Assembly (NCBI GenBank): GCA_035534855.1
Contig: DATLRD010000088.1
Location: 1-64,000 of the forward strand
Length of the DNA stretch: 64,000 bases
From: DATARH01 sp035534855
GTDB taxonomy: Bacteria > Pseudomonadota > Alphaproteobacteria > ATCC43930 > CGMCC-115725
Direction of reading: 5' to 3'
Part shown: positions 8,423 to 15,615 of the stretch, in pieces
How positions within the stretch are numbered: the stretch's first letter is position 1
How the letters are laid out: every line of letters starts with the position of its first letter
Position numbers and translations under genes: made by a program
The notes under the pieces: generated by a model
Told to the model about the DNA's origin: nothing
Databases searched by the model: none
Seen by the model: only the letters and a program-made list of their open reading frames with translations

Positions 8423-8662
8423 TCAGAGCGTCTCGTGGGTTCCGTCGCAGAACGGCTTGCCGCCGGTTGCCTTACAGCCGCAGAACCAGACCTCCTCGGT
8501 CTTCTCCGCGGTGTACGGGAGCGGCGTCAGCCCGGTTCCTGCATGAGACCCGTCGCAGAGGGGCTGCTTGCTGCTGCGCCCGCAGGCGCACCAGAAATAG
8601 CGCTTGCCGGCCTCGACCGTGACGTTATACGGCGCCTTTTGCGCCGGGATTGGTTCAGCCAT
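8423..8662 (-). CDS. Double CDGSH iron-sulfur protein
   Basis: A 79-residue protein made of two CDGSH zinc-finger-like 2Fe-2S motifs: CACGRSSKQPLCDGSH and CGCKATGGKPFCDGTH. Each provides the three-Cys, one-His ligand set of the mitoNEET family. Such bacterial tandem proteins are small soluble redox or cluster-transfer proteins, with physiological role largely unassigned. The ATG at 8662 follows AAGGACGAA. The reading frame is open further upstream, but that extension lacks family similarity. Confidence 0.93.
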   Translation of the reverse strand: MAEPIPAQKAPYNVTVEAGKRYFWCACGRSSKQPLCDGSHAGTGLTPLPYTAEKTEEVWFCGCKATGGKPFCDGTHETL

Positions 8663-8888
8663 CTTTCGTCCTTGCCCTCGCCCTTGTAGTGTCCCGGCGG
8701 ATTGCACCGGTGCCCGCGGGCGCCCCTCCTGAACCGGCGCGACTGTAGAGCGTGATCGTATCCGATGGAAGCATGGCATTTCGCAGCCGGTCGAGCGCAG
8801 GGGGGTCGTCGGGGCGGATGCTTTGCCGCCGGCCGGCGCCGCGCGAATCGGCGCTGGTGAACGGGAATCGGGGCGGCGCGCAGGCGAC

Positions 8889-9863
8889 ATGGCGGTCTAT
8901 ACCGAAATCGGCGACGAGGAGTTGCGCGCCTTTGCCGCGCTTTACGACATCGGTGCGGTGCTGTCGTGCAAGGGGATCGCCGAGGGGATCGAAAACTCCA
9001 ACTTCCTGCTGACCACCGAGCGCGGCAATTTCATCCTGACGCTCTATGAAAAGCGGGTCGCGCGTGCCGACCTGCCGTTCTTCATCGCGCTGATGGACCA
9101 TCTGGCGCATCACGACGTCGCCTGCCCGGTTCCGGTGCGCGCACGCGACGGCGACGCGCTGCGCGAATTGTGTGACCGTCCGGCGGCGATCGTGACGTTT
9201 CTCAACGGCATGTGGCCGCGCCGCATTGAGCCGTACCACTGCGCCGGGCTTGGCACCGCGCTCGGGCGCCTGCACAATGCGGGCAGTTCGTTTGCGATGA
9301 CCCGACCCAACAGCCTCGGCGTCGCCGGTTGGCGGCCGCTTTACGAAGCATGCATGGCCGGCGCGGACGGTGTCCTGTCCGGGCTCTCTGCCGAACTGGG
9401 GCGCGAGGTCGCGTTTTTCGAGGCGAACTGGCCGCGGGGCCTGCCGAGTGGGGTGATCCACGCCGACCTGTTTCCCGACAACGTGTTCTTTCGCGACCGC
9501 AAGCTTTCCGGGCTCATAGACTTCTATTTCGCCTGCACCGATTTTCTTGCCTACGACGTCGCGGTGTGCCTCAACGCCTGGTGCTTCGAGCCCGATCTCA
9601 GCTTCAACGTGACGAAGGCGCGGCTACTGGTGGCGAATTACGGCGCCGAGCGACGCCTCGAACCGGCCGAGATCGCGGCGCTGCCGCTGCTGGCTCGCGG
9701 CAGCGCGCTGCGGTTTCTGCTGACCCGGCTTTACGATTGGCTCAACCAGACCGCCGGGGCGCTGGTGCGGCCCAAGGACCCGCTCGAATACGTCAAGAAG
9801 TTGCGCTTTCACCGCGGCGTTGCCGACCCCGCGCTTTATGGGATCGACGCCGTTGGCGGCTGA
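8889..9863 (+). CDS. thrB: Homoserine kinase, APH-like type
   Basis: A 324-residue homoserine kinase of the aminoglycoside-phosphotransferase fold, making O-phosphohomoserine for threonine synthesis. The start MAVYTEIGDEELRAFAALYD and the IAEGIENSNFLL block are characteristic. The catalytic loop is GVIHADLFPDNVFF, and the metal-binding Asp follows in LSGLIDFYFACTD. The ATG at 8889 is the best match to the family's N terminus; no clear ribosome-binding site precedes it. The 3' end overlaps rnhA by 26 bases, a thrB-rnhA arrangement that also occurs in other alphaproteobacteria. Confidence 0.95.
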   Translation: MAVYTEIGDEELRAFAALYDIGAVLSCKGIAEGIENSNFLLTTERGNFILTLYEKRVARADLPFFIALMDHLAHHDVACPVPVRARDGDALRELCDRPAAIVTFLNGMWPRRIEPYHCAGLGTALGRLHNAGSSFAMTRPNSLGVAGWRPLYEACMAGADGVLSGLSAELGREVAFFEANWPRGLPSGVIHADLFPDNVFFRDRKLSGLIDFYFACTDFLAYDVAVCLNAWCFEPDLSFNVTKARLLVANYGAERRLEPAEIAALPLLARGSALRFLLTRLYDWLNQTAGALVRPKDPLEYVKKLRFHRGVADPALYGIDAVGG

Positions 9864-10317
9864 CGACACGGTCGAGATCTTCACCGACGGCGCCTGCAGC
9901 GGCAATCCCGGCCCGGGCGGCTGGGCGGCGATTCTGCGGTTTCGTGGTGTCGAGCGCGAACTCGCCGGCGGCGAGGCGATGACCACCAACAACCGCATGG
10001 AGATGTCGGCCGCGATCGCCGGGTTGGAGGCGCTGACCCGTCCGTGCCACGTCAACCTCTATACCGACAGCCAGTACGTGCGCGACGGCATCACCCGCTG
10101 GCTGCCGGCGTGGAAGGCACGCGGCTGGCTGACCGCCGATAAGAAGCCGGTCAAGAATGTCGACCTGTGGCAACGCCTTGCCGCAGCCGCGGCGCGGCAC
10201 CGCGTCGACTGGCATTGGGTGCGCGGCCATGCTGGACACCCGGAAAACGAGCGCGCCGATGCCCTCGCGCGCGCGCAGATCGCTGCGCGGGCGGCCGACG
10301 CGGCGCGCTCGGCCTAG
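9838..10317 (+). CDS. rnhA: Ribonuclease HI
   Basis: A 159-residue enzyme that cleaves the RNA strand of RNA-DNA hybrids. The four acidic catalytic residues are visible: D in IFTDGACSGNPGPGGW, E in NNRMEMSA, D in LYTDSQYVRDG and D in ENERADALA. The basic handle region WLPAWKARGW is present. I use the ATG at 9838 inside the end of thrB; a TTG at 9853 is a possible alternative. Neither has an obvious ribosome-binding site, consistent with coupling to thrB translation. Confidence 0.95.
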   Translation: MGSTPLAADDTVEIFTDGACSGNPGPGGWAAILRFRGVERELAGGEAMTTNNRMEMSAAIAGLEALTRPCHVNLYTDSQYVRDGITRWLPAWKARGWLTADKKPVKNVDLWQRLAAAAARHRVDWHWVRGHAGHPENERADALARAQIAARAADAARSA

Positions 10318-10318
10318 G

Positions 10319-10804
10319 CTAGGCGCGGTGGCGCCAGGTCTTGTTCTCCGCCCCCGGCTCGACAACCTGCCGGGCCTCGAGCTGGCCGAGCGCATGGCGG
10401 ATCGAGGTAAACGCCATGTCGACCCCCTTGTCCCGCTGCAAGGCGGTGCGGATTTCGGCTGGGCGGACTGCCCGCGGCGCGACCGCCTGCAGCATTTCGG
10501 CGACGAGCTGGGCATTGTCACCGCGGCGCGGCCGTTTAGCCCCCCTGGCGCCCGTTGCAGGCTTGCCAGCCACCGCTTTGGCGAGGCGGCCGCGGCGGCG
10601 CGGCGCCGCCGGCATGGGCGCCGGCTCGGGCGCCGCCTTGGCAGCCCCCGCCTGGCGGCGTGCCGGTGCAACCGCTGCATGCGAAGGCGGCAGCGCCGCC
10701 GCCTTCTGGATCACCTGCATTGCCGCAGTGTAGCCCTCGGCGTAGGCCTCACGCCGGACCGCGTCGATCTGGTCCTGTAATTGATTTATGGCTGACTTTG
10801 CCAT
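10319..10804 (-). CDS. Small basic protein with possible winged-helix C terminus
   Basis: A 161-residue protein I cannot name. It has three parts. An N-terminal amphipathic helix begins MAKSAINQLQDQIDAVRREA. A low-complexity Ala/Pro/Lys/Arg-rich linker spans about residues 38-95. A C-terminal block, DNAQLVAEMLQAVAPRAVRP followed by EIRTALQRDKGVDMAFTSIRHALGQLEARQVVE, reads like a winged-helix DNA-binding unit. A nucleoid-associated or regulatory role is an inference. The ATG at 10804 is preceded by GGGGGAAAT. The gene converges on rnhA with one base between them. Confidence 0.75.
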   Translation of the reverse strand: MAKSAINQLQDQIDAVRREAYAEGYTAAMQVIQKAAALPPSHAAVAPARRQAGAAKAAPEPAPMPAAPRRRGRLAKAVAGKPATGARGAKRPRRGDNAQLVAEMLQAVAPRAVRPAEIRTALQRDKGVDMAFTSIRHALGQLEARQVVEPGAENKTWRHRA

Positions 10805-10899
10805 ATTTCCCCCTGTTCGCATGATTATTAGCGATACCACATTTGCAATCGTGCCAATAGCGTGGCAGCGGGTAATGCAAACTAATATCGACCAAAACG

Positions 10900-11241
10900 T
10901 CAATCCAGTTGTTCGCGGGGCGGGCGAGTTTCGCTGACGAGGTCGCGCAGATGCCGCTTTCCGGGCAGCGGGTCGAGCACCATCGTCGCGTCGGCGCGCA
11001 GCCGTGTCGTGCACGCGTAGGCGACGCGCCCGTCGATCACGATCGTGCATTCCTTGCAGACATTGGCGCTGATGCAGCTATAGCGGATCGCGAGCGAGGG
11101 GTCGCGATGCGTCCGCACCCAGACGAGCCCGTCGAGCACCGTGGCGCCGTCCTCGAACGGCACCACGAAATCGTCATAGCGCGGTTCGCGGTCGTTCGCG
11201 GTGCCGCGGCGCACGGACAGGCGCGCTGTCGGCACCGTCAC
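10900..11241 (-). CDS. Short 2Fe-2S subunit of a flavoprotein complex
   Basis: A 113-residue protein resembling only the N-terminal plant-ferredoxin-like domain of SdhB/FrdB. Cysteines occur as C-x5-C-x2-C-x11-C in YSCISANVCKECTIVIDGRVAYACTTRL-type sequence. The first gap is five rather than the usual four residues, and there is no C-terminal 4Fe-4S/3Fe-4S domain. The GTG start at 11241 overlaps the flavoprotein stop by four bases (GTGA), so the two are coupled and probably form a complex that passes electrons from FAD to the cluster. The partner acceptor is unknown. Confidence 0.8.
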   Translation of the reverse strand: MTVPTARLSVRRGTANDREPRYDDFVVPFEDGATVLDGLVWVRTHRDPSLAIRYSCISANVCKECTIVIDGRVAYACTTRLRADATMVLDPLPGKRHLRDLVSETRPPREQLD

Positions 11242-12914
11242 GGCCCTCGCGCGGCGGCGATCGTGCCGTCCGCCGCGGTCCGCACACGCTGGTTCCGCGC
11301 CCAGGTCGGATCGGTCTCGGGGAAGTCGTCGCGCTGGTGTGCCCCGCGGCTTTCGCGGCGGGCCAGCGCGGCGGCGGCAACGGCCTCGGCGGCGGCAAGG
11401 CTGCCGCGCAGCTCGAACCAGTCGACAAGGCCAGGGTTGCAGACCCTGCCGGGCGCGATGGCGAGGCCGTCGAGCTCGTCGCGCATCGCCTTGAGCCGCT
11501 CCAGCGCTCGCGCCAGCCCGGCGGCGTTGCGGAACGGGCCGACCTCCTCTTGCATGAGGTCGCGCAACTCGTCGAGCCGCACAGCCGGGGCGATGGCGCC
11601 CGCCTGGCCCGTTGCAAGCCGCTCGATTCGCGCCACGGCGCTGGCCTCGGCACCGCGCGGCCAGGGCGCCGCGCCGCGCGCCTCGGCAAAGGCAGCCGCC
11701 GTCCGCCCGGCTCGCTCGCCGAACACCAGCGCCTCGGGGATCGCGTTGCCGCTGAGCCGGTTGGCACCGTTGGCGCCGCCCGCCGCCTCGCCGGCGGCAA
11801 ACAGCCCCGGCACCGTGGTTGCCATCGTCTCGTCGACCGCGATGCCGCCCATGTGATAGTGCGCGATCGGCGATACCTCGACCGCCTTTTGCGTCAGGTC
11901 GATGCCGTGCCGGGCGAGCCGCTCGACGACCGGACCAAACGCCGCTTCCAGCGCGTCGTGCGCCACGTGCTCGAACGACAGGTAGACCCCGCCGTGCGGC
12001 GAGCCGCGCCCGGCGGCGACCTCGCGGGTGATCGCATAGGTCGCGAGGTCGCGCGGCGTCGTATAGGTTCCCGCCTCGTCGCTGCCATAGGTGGCGAGAA
12101 ACTCGTTGCCGGCGCCATCGAGCAGCCGGCCGCCCAGCTTGTAGCGGAACGGATCCCACATGATCGGGTCCATGCCGACGAGGCGCGGCGCGAGATGGCC
12201 GATCGGGAAGAACTGCACGAATTCCATGTCGACCAGCTCGGCCCCGGCGGCCAGCGCCAGCGCGTAGCCGTCGCCCCCCATATTGGCCGAGGCGCTGCTG
12301 CGCCGGTAGAGCCGGGTCAGCCCGCCGGTGGCGATGATCGTCGCCTTGGCGGCGATTGTCACCGGCTCGCCGCCGGCGGTGTCGAGCGCGACCGCGCCGA
12401 TCACCGCGCCGTCGGCGGTGACGAGGTCGGTGACGGCCAGATTGCCGACCCGCCGGATCGCCGCGACGCCGCTGACCTGGCGCCGCAGCGTCGCCGCCAC
12501 GGCCGGGCCGGTGTTGAGGAAATCGACATAGCAGCAGCGCGGTCGCGAATGCCCGGGGGCGGTGACCTGGGCGATCGTGCCGGCCGGGCGCCGGGCCCAG
12601 CCGACGCGCCATTCCTCCATCTCGCGGATGCGCGCCGGCGCCTCTTCGCACAACGCGGCGGCGAGCGGCTCGATGCACAGCCCGCGGCCGGCGGCGAGCG
12701 TGTCGGCAAGGTGCAACTGGGGATCGTCGGGGCTTTCCTCGGCGAGCGCCGCGGCAACCGTCATCTGCGCCATGATCGTCGCGCCGCCGCGGCCGACGAG
12801 GCTCTTGTCGGCCAGCAGCACCCGCTCGGCCCCGGCCCGCGCCGCAGCGAGCGCGGCATACATCCCGGCACCGCCGGCACCGACAATCAGCACATCGGTG
12901 TCGAGGCGGGTCAC
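11238..12914 (-). CDS. Succinate dehydrogenase/fumarate reductase-type flavoprotein subunit
   Basis: A 558-residue FAD protein of the SdhA/FrdA/NadB superfamily. The dinucleotide-binding motif DVLIVGAGGAGMYAALAAA is at the start. Other family blocks are VGRGGATIMAQM, the ATIIATGG strand and HYHMGGIAVDETMATTVPGLFAAGEAAGGANGAN. The His that binds FAD covalently in SdhA is not present in the GRGG block, so FAD should be non-covalent. I start at GTG 12914 (MTRLDTDVLI), because the upstream extension lacks similarity; an ATG at 12983 is possible. The substrate may not be succinate or fumarate. Confidence 0.85.
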   Translation of the reverse strand: MTRLDTDVLIVGAGGAGMYAALAAARAGAERVLLADKSLVGRGGATIMAQMTVAAALAEESPDDPQLHLADTLAAGRGLCIEPLAAALCEEAPARIREMEEWRVGWARRPAGTIAQVTAPGHSRPRCCYVDFLNTGPAVAATLRRQVSGVAAIRRVGNLAVTDLVTADGAVIGAVALDTAGGEPVTIAAKATIIATGGLTRLYRRSSASANMGGDGYALALAAGAELVDMEFVQFFPIGHLAPRLVGMDPIMWDPFRYKLGGRLLDGAGNEFLATYGSDEAGTYTTPRDLATYAITREVAAGRGSPHGGVYLSFEHVAHDALEAAFGPVVERLARHGIDLTQKAVEVSPIAHYHMGGIAVDETMATTVPGLFAAGEAAGGANGANRLSGNAIPEALVFGERAGRTAAAFAEARGAAPWPRGAEASAVARIERLATGQAGAIAPAVRLDELRDLMQEEVGPFRNAAGLARALERLKAMRDELDGLAIAPGRVCNPGLVDWFELRGSLAAAEAVAAAALARRESRGAHQRDDFPETDPTWARNQRVRTAADGTIAAARGP

Positions 12915-13324
12915 GCCTCGCCCTCGTGGCCGCGCGCGAGCACTCGCCTGCAGTCGCGGATCGTTTTCTGGCCCGAAATTCATGCCACCTGCGGCGCAAC
13001 GGGTGCCATAAGCGCCAGAATGGATACTACATCGGCGGCCCGCGCAAGCGCCGCCGCAGCCACGGTGCGACATGAATGCCTGCGGCAACCGCCGCACGGC
13101 CCGGCGGCACCATCTGAGGACCAAGGACCTGAAAGAAAACCGCCGGCGCCGCGGCGGCGCCGGAATGATGTCGGCGGCCACCCGGCTCGCCGCAGCCGCG
13201 ACGATTGCGCGCGCGGTATAAACGCTGGACGCGACGCGCCTTCTCTGGGCAATCTCCCGCGCCTCACGGTCGGAGGCGCCGTAGAGCCGACCCTGTCGCC
13301 AGCGGAGTGGACCCCGTTCCCCGG
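12915..13324. other. Divergent intergenic region without a gene
   Basis: This 410-base gap separates the divergent flavoprotein and kup genes and should hold both promoters. I see no convincing ORF. A strong GC inverted repeat, CCGGCGCC-N5-GGCGCCGG, lies near 13143-13163. No near-consensus promoter stands out. Confidence 0.5.
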
Positions 13325-15208
13325 ATGTCAGATCCCGCCGTCCCGCAAACTACTCAGACTCAAGCGCTGAAGCACAACCTGATGGTTGCCGCGCTTGGCG
13401 TCGTCTACGGCGATATCGGTACGTCGCCGCTCTATACGATCCGACAGTGCTTTGACGGCGCGACCTCGGTGTCGGCGGCGCGGGTTTATGGCGTGTTGTC
13501 GCTCGTCGCCTGGGCGCTGACGCTGGTCGTTACGCTGAAATACGTGATCGTGCTGATGCGCGCCGACAACCGCGGCGAGGGTGGCATCCTGGCGCTGACC
13601 GTGCTTGCGTTGCGGGCGAAATTCCGCGGCTCGCACCGGTGGATCCTGTGGGCCGGGTTGTTCGGCGCCGCCCTGTTTTACGGCGACGGGGTGCTGACCC
13701 CGGCGATCTCGGTGCTGAGCGCGGTCGAGGGCCTCGAGGTCAAGACCCCCGAGCTCGAACCCTACGTGATCCCGCTGACCCTGCTGCTGCTGTTCGTGCT
13801 GTTCATCGCCCAGAAGCGCGGCACCGGGCGGGTCGGACGGGCGTTCGGGCCGATCATCATCCTGTGGTTCGCGACGATCGGGCTGCTTGGTCTCGTCGAG
13901 ATCGCCCGCCATCCGGCGATCATCCGCGCACTCGACCCGCAATACGGGTTCAACCTGATCTGGGCCGACCCCGGGGCCGGGTTCATCCTCCTCGGCTCGG
14001 TGGTGCTGGCGGTGACCGGCGCCGAAGCGCTCTATGCCGATATGGGGCATTTCGGCCGCGTGCCGATCCGGCGAGCCTGGCTCTATTTCGTCTTTCCGGC
14101 GCTGCTCTTCAACTATTTTGGCCAGGGCGCGCTGCTGCTGATGCGGCCGGAAGCGGTGAAGAACCCATTCTACCTGCTGGCGCCGTCATGGGGCGTGCTG
14201 CCGCTGGTCGTGCTCGCGTCGGTCGCCACGGTGATCGCTTCGCAGGCGGTGATCTCGGGGGCGTTCTCGTTGACCCACCAGGCGGTCCAGCTCGGCTATC
14301 TGCCGCGGATGCTGGTGCGCCACACCTCCGAGCACGAGATCGGCCAGGTCTATGTGCCGAGCGTCAACACGCTGCTGCTCGTCGCGGTTTCCGCGACCGT
14401 GCTCGGGTTCCGCTCGTCCGATGCGCTCGGCTCGGCCTACGGCATCGCGGTGACCGGGACGATGACCGTGACGACGGTGCTCGCCTTCATCTATCTGCGG
14501 CACGGCCAGCGCTGGAAATGGTGGCAGCTGGTGCCGGTGTTTCTCGTGTTCCTGACCGTCGACCTGTCGTTCTTCAGCGCCAACATGCTCAAGATCGCCG
14601 AGGGTGGGTGGTACCCGCTGGTGATCGCCGGATCGGTCTACATGGCGATGGTGACCTGGATGTGGGGCCGGCAGCGGGTCGCCGCCTCGCGGGCCGTGGG
14701 CGGCATGCCGCTGCAGACGCTGATCGCGAACCTGCGCCCGGACAGCCCGGCGCGGGTGCCGGGCACAGCGGTCTACATGACCGCCCGCATCGACAACGTG
14801 CCGGCCGCCCTGCTGCACAACATGAAGCACAACAAGGTCCTGCACGAGCGCAACGTGCTGATGACCGTGCGCACCGAAGACGTGCCCCGGGTACCGGAGG
14901 CCGAACGCCTGGAAATCCACCATTTCGACCAGAATTTCCACACGGTGACGATCCGCTATGGGTTTCTCGAAGAGCCCGACATCCCGCGGGTTCTGGCGCA
15001 GTGCCGGGTCGGCGGGTTCCGCTTCAACCTGATGGAGACCTCGTTCTTCGTCGGGCGGGAAAAGATCGTATCGAAGCGGCGCGCCGGGCTGTCGATGCCG
15101 TTCAAACACCTGTTCGTCTTCCTGTCGAACCTGGCGCTCGATGCGACCGAGTTTTTCCACATTCCAACCAACCGCATCGTCGAACTCGGCGGCCAGACCG
15201 AGATTTGA
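13325..15208 (+). CDS. kup: Low-affinity potassium uptake protein Kup
   Basis: A 627-residue Kup/HAK/KT-family K+:H+ symporter with about twelve membrane segments and a soluble C-terminal domain. The signature is ALGVVYGDIGTSPLYTIRQC at the N terminus, followed by GEGGILALTVLAL and ALFYGDGVLTPAISVLSAVEGLEV. The C-terminal part includes GTAVYMTARIDNVPAALLHN and the final FHIPTNRIVELGGQTEI. The ATG at 13325 gives the family-standard N terminus; the reading frame is open upstream but without similarity. The gene stands alone. Confidence 0.96.
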   Translation: MSDPAVPQTTQTQALKHNLMVAALGVVYGDIGTSPLYTIRQCFDGATSVSAARVYGVLSLVAWALTLVVTLKYVIVLMRADNRGEGGILALTVLALRAKFRGSHRWILWAGLFGAALFYGDGVLTPAISVLSAVEGLEVKTPELEPYVIPLTLLLLFVLFIAQKRGTGRVGRAFGPIIILWFATIGLLGLVEIARHPAIIRALDPQYGFNLIWADPGAGFILLGSVVLAVTGAEALYADMGHFGRVPIRRAWLYFVFPALLFNYFGQGALLLMRPEAVKNPFYLLAPSWGVLPLVVLASVATVIASQAVISGAFSLTHQAVQLGYLPRMLVRHTSEHEIGQVYVPSVNTLLLVAVSATVLGFRSSDALGSAYGIAVTGTMTVTTVLAFIYLRHGQRWKWWQLVPVFLVFLTVDLSFFSANMLKIAEGGWYPLVIAGSVYMAMVTWMWGRQRVAASRAVGGMPLQTLIANLRPDSPARVPGTAVYMTARIDNVPAALLHNMKHNKVLHERNVLMTVRTEDVPRVPEAERLEIHHFDQNFHTVTIRYGFLEEPDIPRVLAQCRVGGFRFNLMETSFFVGREKIVSKRRAGLSMPFKHLFVFLSNLALDATEFFHIPTNRIVELGGQTEI

Positions 15209-15210
15209 GG

Positions 15211-15272
15211 TTCCTGCGCGAGAAGCGAGATTCGATTTTCTTGCGCGAGAAAGCAGGTTTCTTGCGCAAGAA
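15211..15272 (+). repeat. Three related 14-bp palindromes upstream of leuA
   Basis: TTCCTGCGCGAGAA (15211-15224), TTCTTGCGCGAGAA (15238-15251) and TTCTTGCGCAAGAA (15259-15272). The third is a perfect palindrome and the others are one or two bases off. Start-to-start spacing is 27 and 21 bp; 21 bp is two helical turns. All three lie upstream of the -35 box at 15294, with centres at about -112, -85 and -64 from the predicted start site. This layout suits a DNA-binding regulator better than an RNA terminator, because the dyads leave no loop. Confidence 0.55.
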
Positions 15273-15293
15273 GGCCGGGCAGCGCCCGACGAA

Positions 15294-15322
15294 TTGACCA
15301 AGCGGGCAAAGTTTGCTATATA
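15294..15322 (+). promoter_or_regulatory. Near-consensus sigma70 promoter for leuA
   Basis: TTGACC (15294-15299), a 17-base spacer and TATATA (15317-15322). Spacing and both hexamers are close to ideal. The start site is expected at about 15328-15331, which coincides with the ATG of a 15-codon ORF. Confidence 0.75.
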
Positions 15323-15329
15323 ACCCGCG

Positions 15330-15377
15330 ATGACCAGTGTGCGTGACGAGCTGCGACTTACGATCTCGGCGTCCTGA
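15330..15377 (+). CDS. Putative leaderless leader peptide
   Basis: A 15-codon ORF, MTSVRDELRLTISAS, whose ATG coincides with the predicted transcription start, so it would be translated from a leaderless RNA. Its TGA (15375-15377) lies in the loop of the terminator hairpin that follows. Two Leu codons are present but no run of regulatory codons, so a classic leucine attenuator is not obvious. Supported by position and geometry only. Confidence 0.35.
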   Translation: MTSVRDELRLTISAS

Positions 15378-15390
15378 CGGCGCCGTTTTT
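15367..15390 (+). terminator. Attenuator-like intrinsic terminator in the leuA leader
   Basis: A stem CGGCGTC (15367-15373) pairs with GGCGCCG (15379-15385), seven pairs with one U-G, around a 5-base loop, followed by five Ts (15386-15390). It lies about 38-60 bases into the predicted leuA transcript and 225 bases before leuA, so without read-through it would give only a short RNA. A ribosome finishing the leader ORF would cover the 5' arm. Confidence 0.6.
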
Positions 15391-15615
15391 GCTCGTCCTG
15401 TTCCCTGCGGGGAACGTCATTCGCGCTCGGTGCACCCAACATGGTTTCGATCTGCTGCGTCGGCCCCATCGCGGCCCATATTCCGGCGTATCGCGAGCGC
15501 TTGCGGCGACTTAGCACCGGCCGGCGGGAATAGCGCTGCCGGCCTGTCGCCGCCTTGCCCGTTTGCTGCGGCCGCCCAAAGCCGGCGCCGCGCTTGAAGC
15601 CGATAGGAGTTTTCG
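15391..15615 (+). other. leuA leader, distal part
   Basis: Transcribed leader between the terminator-like hairpin and leuA. It contains a hairpin TTCCC-N4-GGGAA just after the T tract and a second small ORF of 30 codons (15441-15533) with two adjacent Cys codons near its start. A GGCCGGC (15519-15525) / GCCGGCC (15538-15544) inverted repeat brackets that ORF's stop. Coding of the second ORF is unproven, as it has no ribosome-binding site. The leuA ribosome-binding site (TAGGAG) is at about 15604. Confidence 0.4.

Noticed and set aside
10844..10857. Sigma54-like sequence TTGGCACGATTGCA upstream of the small basic protein
   Set aside because: The GG and GC elements are only seven bases apart instead of ten, so it cannot be a standard -24/-12 promoter.
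11337..13370. 677-codon plus-strand frame opposite the flavoprotein gene
   Set aside because: The minus strand carries intact FAD and substrate motifs; the plus frame is a low-complexity shadow and runs into kup in another frame.
15211..15272. The TTCTTGCGCAAGAA units as a CRISPR-like array or kup terminator
   Set aside because: Unit length is 14 bp with 7-13 bp gaps, far too short for CRISPR, and the palindromes leave no loop for a stable terminator.
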